Shown here: piece by piece, positions 1 through 4,984 of the stretch | How positions within the stretch are numbered: the stretch's first letter is position 1 | Layout of the letters: each line of letters begins with the position of its first letter | NCBI GenBank assembly: GCA_027718005.1 | Contig: JALLOP010000084.1 | Location: forward strand, 1 to 6,002 | Direction of reading: 5' to 3' | DNA: 6,002 bases | From: Patescibacteria group bacterium AH-259-L07 | GTDB taxonomy: Bacteria; Patescibacteriota; Patescibacteriia; UBA2591; UBA6264 | Notes under the pieces: model-generated | Database searches by the model: none | Seen by the model: only the letters and a program-made list of their open reading frames with translations | What the model was told of the DNA's origin: nothing | Position numbers and translations under genes: made by a program

Positions 1-15
1 TGTCTGCACATATAT

Positions 16-45
16 AAAAGCAACAGCATATCAACTGTTGCTTTT
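16..45 (-). terminator. Intrinsic terminator of the aldehyde dehydrogenase gene
   Basis: A perfect 11-base-pair hairpin (arms 16-26 and 35-45, sequence AAAAGCAACAG / CTGTTGCTTTT) has an 8-base loop. It lies 13 bases past the stop codon of the minus-strand aldehyde dehydrogenase gene. The stem has A-tracts at one base and T-tracts at the other, so it could stop transcription in both directions, but it is placed to end the minus-strand gene. Confidence 0.8.
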
Positions 46-58
46 CATCTATAGTAAT

Positions 59-1486
59 TTATCCAAACTTTATGAGAAGATCAGCAAACTTTCTCAACCA
101 TTTCATTTTCTTTTCTGTGCGAGGGTATAAGGGGATGTCGGTTAAAAATCTTACAAATTTAGAGTTAGCAAACCAACACTCAGTCTCAATTTCTTTGATG
201 CGGACAAACTCGAGCAACCCTTCTGGCCCATGGGTGTAACCCACCCCTGAAGACTTCCATCCACCAAACGGAATATGGGCCATGGCAAACTCGGTCATGG
301 CATCATTGTGAAACACGCCTTGACACTCGATCCTGTTGGCAAGTGCCTCAAACTGCTTTCGATCCTTGGTAAAAATGCTTGCTCCTAGCCCAAATCGGGT
401 TGCGTTCGCCATAGCCACGGCTTCCTCCGCATCCTTCACCTTTACAACCGGTAGAATCGGCACAAAGGTCTCCTCTTTAAGAATAAAGGGCAGATCTTCG
501 CCCAAACTCTCTAGTTCAATAACAATTGGCCGCACCTTATCTATAACCGCTCTTTCTATGCCTACATCTTGTAAAAACCGTTTGTAATTTTCTGTCTCTA
601 GATCAGAACAATTACAGTCAATTTCATGTGGCTGCAGCCGGTCTACCCGCTGTTTAATTTCTTTTAAGAGTTCATCGTAAATCTGTTTCACTGCAAATAC
701 TCGTTTAATATTATTGCAGCTGATATCAGAAAACCGTGCCCACACAATCACACTCGCGGCTCGCTCTATGTCAGCATCTTCCAAAACAATGGCAGGATTT
801 GACCCGCCAAGTTCAAGTGTAACTGGCGCAAATCGGTCCCGTGCATTTGCCTGATGCACTTTCCATCCTGCTTTATCAGAGCCAGTAAACGATACTTTAT
901 CTACTAATAGCGAACTATTAAGCGCTTCTCCATACTCTACCTCTGGAGGCAGAACGGCAAATATACTGTTTTGACCAAAGGGTATTAAGCTTCTCTTAAC
1001 CAGACTACGTAACAAGTTCGTGGTCTCTTTCCTGCCCTCTGCCGGCTTTAACACCGCACTGTTGCCTGCAAGAAGCGCTGGTATAATATTACCGAGCGGT
1101 ATGGAAAATGGTGAGTTTGTCGGCGTAATAATACCAACTACACCCCATGGCTCTTTCTTGATAATACTCTTCTTATGCGCAAACAGCAATGAAGACGGCT
1201 TACTCCTATTCTCATCGCACAACACCTTATATGCCCAGCGACGATAGCCCCTGATCAATATACGAATAGGTATATATTGATCAATAAAGACGGTATCCTT
1301 ATCTTGTTTTATCTCGTCCGCTACTGTATTAACAATTGTATCTTCATATTCTTTAATAAGAGAATCAAGTTCTTGCAACCACCTTGTTGTTCTTGTCTTC
1401 AAAGACCAAATCTCGCTGCTCCTTGATCTATTAAACACTTGGGAAAGATGTTTTGCTTCTGTTTCAACATAACGTTCAGGAGTCAT
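59..1486 (-). CDS. Aldehyde dehydrogenase family protein (NAD(P)-dependent)
   Basis: A 475-residue soluble enzyme of the ALDH superfamily, which oxidises aldehydes to acids with NAD(P)+; the substrate cannot be read from sequence. Visible landmarks are the Rossmann segment GVVGIITPTN (residues 115-124, with the Asn of the oxyanion site at 124), the cofactor-contacting LKPAE (Lys147), FTGS (200-203), general base Glu225 in LELGG, nucleophile Cys257 in SCNNIKR, Glu338-Glu339 before Phe341, and PFGGWKSSGVG (406-416). The usual F-x-N-x-G-Q-x-C loop before the cysteine is two residues shorter here, and the stretch from Cys257 to Glu339 is about 15 residues shorter than in ALDH2. The tail (YPRTEKKMKWL) recalls class 3-type C-termini. 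The frame stays open upstream to a TTG at 1561, but that would run through the promoter. The ATG at 1486 has a GGGAGGA Shine-Dalgarno sequence. The gene is monocistronic, with its own promoter and terminator. Confidence 0.93.
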   Translation of the reverse strand: MTPERYVETEAKHLSQVFNRSRSSEIWSLKTRTTRWLQELDSLIKEYEDTIVNTVADEIKQDKDTVFIDQYIPIRILIRGYRRWAYKVLCDENRSKPSSLLFAHKKSIIKKEPWGVVGIITPTNSPFSIPLGNIIPALLAGNSAVLKPAEGRKETTNLLRSLVKRSLIPFGQNSIFAVLPPEVEYGEALNSSLLVDKVSFTGSDKAGWKVHQANARDRFAPVTLELGGSNPAIVLEDADIERAASVIVWARFSDISCNNIKRVFAVKQIYDELLKEIKQRVDRLQPHEIDCNCSDLETENYKRFLQDVGIERAVIDKVRPIVIELESLGEDLPFILKEETFVPILPVVKVKDAEEAVAMANATRFGLGASIFTKDRKQFEALANRIECQGVFHNDAMTEFAMAHIPFGGWKSSGVGYTHGPEGLLEFVRIKEIETECWFANSKFVRFLTDIPLYPRTEKKMKWLRKFADLLIKFG

Positions 1487-1490
1487 ATGT

Positions 1491-1497
1491 TCCTCCC
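1491..1497 (-). promoter_or_regulatory. Ribosome binding site that fixes the aldehyde dehydrogenase start
   Basis: GGGAGGA on the minus strand lies four bases before the ATG at 1486. It decides the start in favour of this ATG over the upstream TTG of the same open frame, which has no such motif and lies inside the terminator/promoter region. Confidence 0.85.
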
Positions 1498-1522
1498 TTC
1501 TAAATAGAATGAACTCATCTAT

Positions 1523-1551
1523 ACTATAACAAAGCGATAAAAAAAAGTCAA
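1523..1551 (-). promoter_or_regulatory. Sigma70-type promoter of the aldehyde dehydrogenase gene
   Basis: On the minus strand a -35 box TTGACT (1546-1551) and a -10 box TATAGT (1523-1528) are separated by exactly 17 bases that include an eight-T run. Each box is one base off consensus. Initiation would fall near 1516, leaving a leader of about 30 bases before the ATG at 1486. Confidence 0.8.
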
Positions 1552-1556
1552 TCCCT

Positions 1557-1584
1557 AACAAAAATATCCGCCGAAGCGGATATT
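1557..1584 (-). terminator. Intrinsic terminator of the membrane-protein gene, UUCG loop
   Basis: A 9-base-pair perfect stem (1563-1571 with 1576-1584) closes a four-base loop. Read on the minus strand the loop is TTCG closed by a C-G pair, the very stable UUCG tetraloop, and the stem is followed by a T run. It begins five bases after the membrane-protein stop codon, and its T-tract ends only about five bases before the -35 box of the aldehyde dehydrogenase promoter. Confidence 0.9.
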
Positions 1585-1589
1585 CTAAG

Positions 1590-2429
1590 TTAGATAACAG
1601 GCGGTATTACATGCAGGACATGCAATGAATAAATGCCTGAGAGTATGGTAGATAGACCAATCATTACCACCCACAACAATAAACCAATGCCAATCGCTCT
1701 TATATGCTCAAACAAAAGTCGATACCATTTCGGATTTTTTAAAGACGCAACAGCATTACCGAACAAACATCCCCATAATAAACTTACCCAACAAAAAATC
1801 CAGCTCAATATAGCCAAAATAGTAAATGCCAGATAACGATGCGTTGGTATAAGTACTTCTGGCACTACTCTGCCCATCAAAAGATGTACGCCAAAACCAT
1901 TCCACATAAAATCATTACCATTTACTGGCCCGACAAACGTCTGCGGCACAAGACCGAAATAAACACTCCCAGATTCAACAAGCTCAAAATAGGTAGGAAT
2001 TCCTCCTGCCCACAACGCAAGTACACTAACAAAGAATAGAAATATTGGCACACGTCTGGCAAATGAAAGGCTAAGTCTTGACAAGATATACTTATAAAAC
2101 AGGAGTGTTATAACGCCACCTAAAACAATAACTCCTAGATAGCCGCCCATAAAGGAAGCTGGATTTATGTTTAAGAGGATTGCGCCGAATATAAGAAGAT
2201 ATAATCCTCCTACCGTGCGTCTCACATTTCTCTTATCTCGCAATACATACCTATAAAGCCAATAAGTTATAAAATAACCACCAATAAACAAACAGATATG
2301 ATCAACAATAAAGGTGCCTGCGCCAACCTTACCAACAATACCAAGAAATATGCCTAAAGCAGAGCCAGCAAATACTGCAATTGGATTTTCTGCAACGATC
2401 CTGAAAAAAGTCTTCAGAGATTTTCTCAT
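1590..2429 (-). CDS. Unrecognised integral membrane protein, about seven helices
   Basis: I do not recognise the family. The 279-residue protein is strongly hydrophobic, with likely membrane helices near residues 16-34, 38-60, 73-88, 93-114, 128-142, 198-224 and 245-266. Positive charges cluster at the N-terminus (MRKSLK), 62-71 (RDKRNVRR), 113-127 and 226-244. The positive-inside rule therefore puts the N-terminus in the cytoplasm and one long loop of about 55 residues (143-197, rich in Gly, Pro and aromatics, few Lys) outside. No catalytic or transport signature stands out. The open frame extends upstream to a TTG at 2516, but that codon lies in the -35 box. The ATG at 2429 has a G-rich Shine-Dalgarno-like sequence (2437-2441) seven bases away. 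The gene has its own promoter and terminator. Function is unknown. Confidence 0.85.
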   Translation of the reverse strand: MRKSLKTFFRIVAENPIAVFAGSALGIFLGIVGKVGAGTFIVDHICLFIGGYFITYWLYRYVLRDKRNVRRTVGGLYLLIFGAILLNINPASFMGGYLGVIVLGGVITLLFYKYILSRLSLSFARRVPIFLFFVSVLALWAGGIPTYFELVESGSVYFGLVPQTFVGPVNGNDFMWNGFGVHLLMGRVVPEVLIPTHRYLAFTILAILSWIFCWVSLLWGCLFGNAVASLKNPKWYRLLFEHIRAIGIGLLLWVVMIGLSTILSGIYSLHVLHVIPPVI

Positions 2430-2454
2430 GATTGTTCCCCCTTTTTGTAAAGTG

Positions 2455-2479
2455 CTTTGAAACTTTGGATATTCAAAGT
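2455..2479 (-). other. Leader with two competing small hairpins before the membrane-protein gene
   Basis: The predicted leader of about 50 bases holds repeated CTTTG/CAAAG words that can pair in mutually exclusive ways: CTTTGAA (2455-2461) with TTCAAAG (2472-2478), or ACTTTG (2462-2467) with CAAAGT (2474-2479). The stems are short and A/T-rich, so a regulatory role is only a possibility. Confidence 0.25.
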
Positions 2480-2487
2480 ACACTATC

Positions 2488-2516
2488 AATTTAGCACAAC
2501 TCCAAAAATCTGTCAA
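2488..2516 (-). promoter_or_regulatory. Sigma70-type promoter of the membrane-protein gene
   Basis: A consensus -35 box TTGACA (2511-2516, minus strand) is followed after 17 bases by TAAATT (2488-2493), which matches four of six -10 positions. The predicted start near 2481 gives a leader of about 50 bases. A 15-base tandem repeat directly abuts the upstream side of the -35 box. Confidence 0.72.
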
Positions 2517-2545
2517 TAGTCATTTTGTAGATAGTCATTTTGTAG
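2516..2545. repeat. 15-base perfect tandem duplication upstream of a promoter
   Basis: The word ATAGTCATTTTGTAG occurs twice without a gap (2516-2530 and 2531-2545). The first base of the array is shared with the edge of the -35 box of the membrane-protein promoter. It could be a pair of regulator sites, an upstream element or a replication slippage product. Confidence 0.9.
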
Positions 2546-2554
2546 AATAAAGTC

Positions 2555-2582
2555 AAAATGCGAGACGTCTGCCTCACATTTT
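2555..2582 (-). terminator. Likely intrinsic terminator of the epimerase/dehydratase gene
   Basis: Ten-base arms (2555-2564 and 2573-2582) pair with one G-T wobble, and two further inner pairs are possible. On the minus strand the stem starts with AAAA, ends with TTTT and is followed by a T-rich but interrupted tract. It begins ten bases past the epimerase stop codon. The interrupted T-tract makes it weaker than the other terminators here. Confidence 0.65.
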
Positions 2583-2592
2583 TAGATCTCTA

Positions 2593-3672
2593 CTATAGTA
2601 GGCCCTTATTTCGGTACCATTCAATGGTTTGTTTCAATCCTTCTAAACTATCAGGGTATTTAAAAAGGTTATGCCGTCGATCATACTTCTCGGCAAGCTC
2701 TAGAAGTTTTTCATTTGACATCCAGTTATCAGCGAGCATAAACTTTCCCATCTCTAAATCAACTAAAGGTTCGCTTTTAGTTCTCTTGGCCGCGCTCTCA
2801 GTCATTCTCATAAATGTTTTAAAAACCAACCTGGGTAATTTAAATTTTTGAAACGGTTTATTGTCGAGTTTCTTGCCAATAAATGTAGAAACATCCGCAA
2901 CAGTATACGGTGTCATGTCCACCACATTATAAATTTCGCCATTTGCCTCATCAACAGACGCAAGGAAATCAGCAGTGCGCACTACATCTTCAGCATGAAT
3001 TAAAGCTACATGATTGGTGCCTTTGCCTACAATAAATGGCGCGAGTCGACCCTTCGCCACAATCTCTAGCGCATTTGCCATGCCATACTGTGACCGCGGA
3101 CCATAAATTGCAGCAAGCCGCATAATCGTAACAGGCACACCGAGCTGCTCATGAAAAAACAAAATCAACCTCTCAGCATCTTTTTTTGACCACCCATAGT
3201 TATCAGTAGGGTGTGCTGGATAGGTTTCGGTTGCGGGAAGCGGTATATGAAAATCATTAAAATCGCCATACACAATCCCTCCGCTCCAGAAAACAAAACG
3301 TCTCATTCGTTTTAATATATCATCAAACCTGCTCAACGCTTCTAATAATTGCTTTGTACCAAACACATTTACATTGTCAAGAATGTATCGCGGTATATCA
3401 TATTTAAAAATCGCTCCCATGTGCCATACAACGATCTCATCGCTCTTTCGTGCTCGTATCTTGTTCATAATCTTGTCTATATCATTCATCTTAGTCAAAT
3501 CTGCCTTTAGAAAGGTAAAGTGTTTATCTTTATATTCTGGTACATAACCAAGCTCTCGAATATCAGTTGCGATTACATAGCTATATGAGCTGAGCTCATT
3601 GGTCAAGGCAAAATCAAGCGCATGTGAACCAACAAATCCTGACGCTCCCGTAATTACTAAGGTTTTACTCAT
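2593..3672 (-). CDS. NAD(P)-dependent epimerase/dehydratase, extended short-chain dehydrogenase
   Basis: A 359-residue member of the extended SDR family, whose members epimerise, dehydrate or oxidise sugar nucleotides, sterols or related alcohols with bound NAD(P). The N-terminal Rossmann fold carries GASGFVG (9-15, the GxxGxxG motif), an acidic Asp37 after beta-2 that favours NAD over NADP, and ADL (57-59). The catalytic set is Ser130 in WSGGIVYG, Tyr159 and Lys163 (YGWSK). RLAAIYGPR (185-193) marks the start of the substrate domain. The HMGA...NVNVFGTKQLLEAL stretch and the WSGG active-site strand resemble 3-beta-HSD-like members as much as classical sugar epimerases, so the substrate is open. 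The ATG at 3672 has a strong GGAGGT Shine-Dalgarno sequence. The gene is transcribed divergently from the hydrolase, with its own promoter and hairpin terminator. No defect was seen. Confidence 0.93.
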   Translation of the reverse strand: MSKTLVITGASGFVGSHALDFALTNELSSYSYVIATDIRELGYVPEYKDKHFTFLKADLTKMNDIDKIMNKIRARKSDEIVVWHMGAIFKYDIPRYILDNVNVFGTKQLLEALSRFDDILKRMRRFVFWSGGIVYGDFNDFHIPLPATETYPAHPTDNYGWSKKDAERLILFFHEQLGVPVTIMRLAAIYGPRSQYGMANALEIVAKGRLAPFIVGKGTNHVALIHAEDVVRTADFLASVDEANGEIYNVVDMTPYTVADVSTFIGKKLDNKPFQKFKLPRLVFKTFMRMTESAAKRTKSEPLVDLEMGKFMLADNWMSNEKLLELAEKYDRRHNLFKYPDSLEGLKQTIEWYRNKGLL

Positions 3673-3716
3673 GTCATTACCTCCTGTATAAATTTGGTTC
3701 TCAATGAACTAATACA

Positions 3717-3745
3717 AGTATAAAATATATCTTTAAAACCGTCAA
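3717..3745 (-). promoter_or_regulatory. Sigma70-type promoter of the epimerase/dehydratase gene
   Basis: On the minus strand TTGACG (3740-3745) and TATACT (3717-3722) are 17 bases apart, each one base off consensus. The leader would be about 40 bases. The -35 box lies back-to-back with a plus-strand TTGACA nine bases away. Confidence 0.8.
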
Positions 3746-3754
3746 GTGTGGCTG

Positions 3755-3782
3755 TTGACAGTTCTGGCGTATTGTGTATTTT
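3755..3782 (+). promoter_or_regulatory. Probable promoter of the alpha/beta hydrolase gene
   Basis: A perfect -35 box TTGACA (3755-3760) is followed after 16 bases by TATTTT (3777-3782), four of six -10 positions. A better -10 hexamer, TATACT (3784-3789), sits 23 bases away, too far for this -35 box. The -35 call is strong and the exact -10 uncertain. Confidence 0.55.
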
Positions 3783-3813
3783 ATATACTAAACGCTCTTT
3801 TCATTTACTCTAT

Positions 3814-3818
3814 GGAGG
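3814..3818 (+). promoter_or_regulatory. Ribosome binding site that fixes the hydrolase start
   Basis: GGAGG is five bases before the ATG at 3824. It rules out the in-frame GTG at 3746, which lies next to the divergent promoter, and makes the ATG at 3812 unlikely because that codon overlaps the motif. Confidence 0.85.
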
Positions 3819-3823
3819 TAAAA

Positions 3824-4756
3824 ATGGAAAAACCTGACATTATAACCCAAGGCATTGGGTATAACCATGAAGTAGCCATTTATTATCCACCTGAATTATT
3901 ACCAGAAAGCCCTGTGATATTTATGCTTCATGGAAACTGGGCAACACGGGGAAGAAATACCAATTATGCACACTATTTTTCACAATATGGATTTCTTGTT
4001 ATTACCCCGACCTACCGCTATCACCACAAAGATAATCATAAAGGAATAATTGGAGCAAAGCTTGGCAAAACTTCGATTCTTGATTATGTTAACGACATTG
4101 AATTTCTGATTGAACAACTGTATAAAGGAGAATTGATAGATATTATTCCTCAAAACCAGCCTATAGGAATGGGGCATTCAATGGGAGGATTGCCCTTACA
4201 ACGCCTTGCCGCACAAAGGCCACAGAATAAACAACTATCAGCACTGATTCTTTTATGTTCTGCACCGCCAGCTGGAATCTCGCTTCACACAGACAAAGAT
4301 TATAAAAAAAGAATTGCACGATTTGCAAAATACGTTCTTTTGGGCAAACCGTACCTTCCTGACCTTGAAACTATGGCAAAATATATTTATAATGGCATGC
4401 CCGAAGAAATACATGAACGTCTTTACACTAACGCAGTGTATGAATCAGGCACGTCATCACGGGAAATCCTTGCAGGAAGCGGCACTGGCTTGGTAAAATT
4501 CCTTGCAAAACTGTTCTCAGATCCTATTGACGTTAATAAAGCTGATATCCAATGCCCTATGCTTATCATCGGTTGTGAAAATGATAAGGTCATTGTCCCT
4601 GCAATTGCAAAAGATCTATATGAAAAATATCAGAAACGAAGCGCTCCGACAACATTAAAAATCTTTAAAAGATTTTCTCACTGGGTACAATATGAACATG
4701 GCTGGGAAACATCAGCAAAGTATATTCTCGACTGGATTACTCAAAACGTGAGTTAA
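3824..4756 (+). CDS. Alpha/beta hydrolase (serine hydrolase)
   Basis: A 310-residue soluble serine hydrolase of the alpha/beta fold, likely an esterase, lipase or peptidase-like enzyme; the substrate is unknown. Visible in order are HGNW (36-39, the oxyanion-hole HG turn after a hydrophobic beta strand), the nucleophile elbow GMGHSMGG with Ser119, a lid-like helical insertion of about 85 residues (155-240), the acid Asp254 in CENDKVIVP, and His286 in FSHWVQYEHGWE. The Ser-Asp-His triad is therefore complete. No signal peptide is present with this start. The longer upstream frame would add a hydrophobic segment of about 26 residues that looks like a leader, but it would start at a GTG inside the promoter region with no Shine-Dalgarno sequence. 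The gene is divergent from the epimerase and followed by its own terminator. Confidence 0.92.
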   Translation: MEKPDIITQGIGYNHEVAIYYPPELLPESPVIFMLHGNWATRGRNTNYAHYFSQYGFLVITPTYRYHHKDNHKGIIGAKLGKTSILDYVNDIEFLIEQLYKGELIDIIPQNQPIGMGHSMGGLPLQRLAAQRPQNKQLSALILLCSAPPAGISLHTDKDYKKRIARFAKYVLLGKPYLPDLETMAKYIYNGMPEEIHERLYTNAVYESGTSSREILAGSGTGLVKFLAKLFSDPIDVNKADIQCPMLIIGCENDKVIVPAIAKDLYEKYQKRSAPTTLKIFKRFSHWVQYEHGWETSAKYILDWITQNVS

Positions 4757-4762
4757 TATCTC

Positions 4763-4794
4763 AAAAACTGTTCGTATAGCACGGGCAGTTTTTT
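4763..4794 (+). terminator. Intrinsic terminator of the hydrolase gene
   Basis: A 12-base-pair stem (4763-4774 with 4782-4793, including two G-U wobbles) closes a 7-base loop. It starts with five A and ends in a six-T run. It begins seven bases after the hydrolase stop codon, so the next gene needs its own promoter. Confidence 0.85.
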
Positions 4795-4800
4795 GTCTTA

Positions 4801-4809
4801 TGTGGATAA
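4801..4809 (-). promoter_or_regulatory. DnaA-box-like nonamer, exact TTATCCACA
   Basis: The minus strand reads TTATCCACA, identical to the strong DnaA boxes R1/R4 of the E. coli origin. It is the outermost of three box-like sites in the gap. A single nonamer could be chance; the call rests on the cluster. Confidence 0.45.
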
Positions 4810-4820
4810 TCTGCCCTTGA

Positions 4821-4910
4821 CCGTTAGAGGATGAAAGACTCGCTAATTTGCACAAACCTTTTTTTAGCAATAAGATTTACTAGTTATACACATCTTCCAT
4901 CCTCTAACGG
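4821..4910. repeat. 18-base imperfect inverted repeat, arms 54 bases apart
   Basis: The arm CCGTTAGAGGATGAAAGA (4821-4838) matches the reverse complement of 4893-4910 at 17 of 18 positions. The intervening 54 bases are AT-rich. The right arm ends two bases before the -35 box of the downstream promoter, so the element lies upstream of the transcript. It could be an operator pair (centres 72 bases apart), the termini of a tiny mobile element or an invertible segment. No clean target duplication flanks it. Confidence 0.85.
4884..4892 (+). promoter_or_regulatory. DnaA-box-like nonamer, exact TTATACACA
   Basis: TTATACACA is identical to box R2 of the E. coli origin and fits the TTWTNCACA consensus. 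It directly abuts the right arm of the inverted repeat and points opposite to the box at 4801-4809. A third near match, TTATCCATA on the minus strand (one mismatch), lies at 4922-4930 inside the promoter spacer. Confidence 0.45.
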
Positions 4911-4912
4911 GG

Positions 4913-4942
4913 TTGACACAATATGGATAAAACGATTATAAT
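4913..4942 (+). promoter_or_regulatory. Consensus sigma70 promoter of the TIM-barrel gene
   Basis: A perfect -35 box TTGACA (4913-4918) and a perfect -10 box TATAAT (4937-4942) are 18 bases apart. This is the best promoter in the window. Initiation near 4949 leaves a leader of about 36 bases with AAAGGAGG (4971-4978) six bases before the ATG. A DnaA-box-like sequence sits in the spacer and the inverted repeat ends two bases upstream of the -35 box, so regulation by an upstream-bound protein is plausible. Confidence 0.88.
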
Positions 4943-4984
4943 ATTAATAATAGCTATTGTTCTTTAACAGAAAGGAGGCGCACT

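Noticed and set aside
59..67. TTATCCAAA, similar to E. coli DnaA box R3
   Set aside because: It overlaps the last codons and stop of the aldehyde dehydrogenase gene, stands alone and is a weak box, so chance is likely.
1020..1247. Plus-strand open frames inside the aldehyde dehydrogenase gene (also 336-587), and other frames overlapping real genes
   Set aside because: They are antisense shadows of well-supported coding regions, without promoters or ribosome binding sites of their own.
1487..1561. N-terminal extension of the aldehyde dehydrogenase starting at TTG 1561
   Set aside because: It would be translated from the promoter and terminator region. The ATG at 1486 has a good ribosome binding site and fits the family.
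2430..2516. N-terminal extension of the membrane protein from TTG 2516
   Set aside because: The codon is inside the -35 box and the frame covers the whole promoter and leader.
3746..3823. Hydrophobic N-terminal extension of the hydrolase from GTG 3746, which would look like a signal or membrane anchor
   Set aside because: The GTG lies between the divergent -35 boxes with no ribosome binding site. GGAGG before the ATG at 3824 is the clear start signal.
4817..4916. TTGA on both sides of the inverted repeat as a target-site duplication of a mobile element
   Set aside because: The right copy is offset by two bases and is part of the -35 box, and there is no transposase or second copy in the window.
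4831..4941. A 36-codon open frame (ATG 4831 to TAA 4939) in the gap before the TIM-barrel gene
   Set aside because: It has no properly spaced Shine-Dalgarno sequence, runs through the inverted repeat and the promoter, and its product shows no recognisable character.
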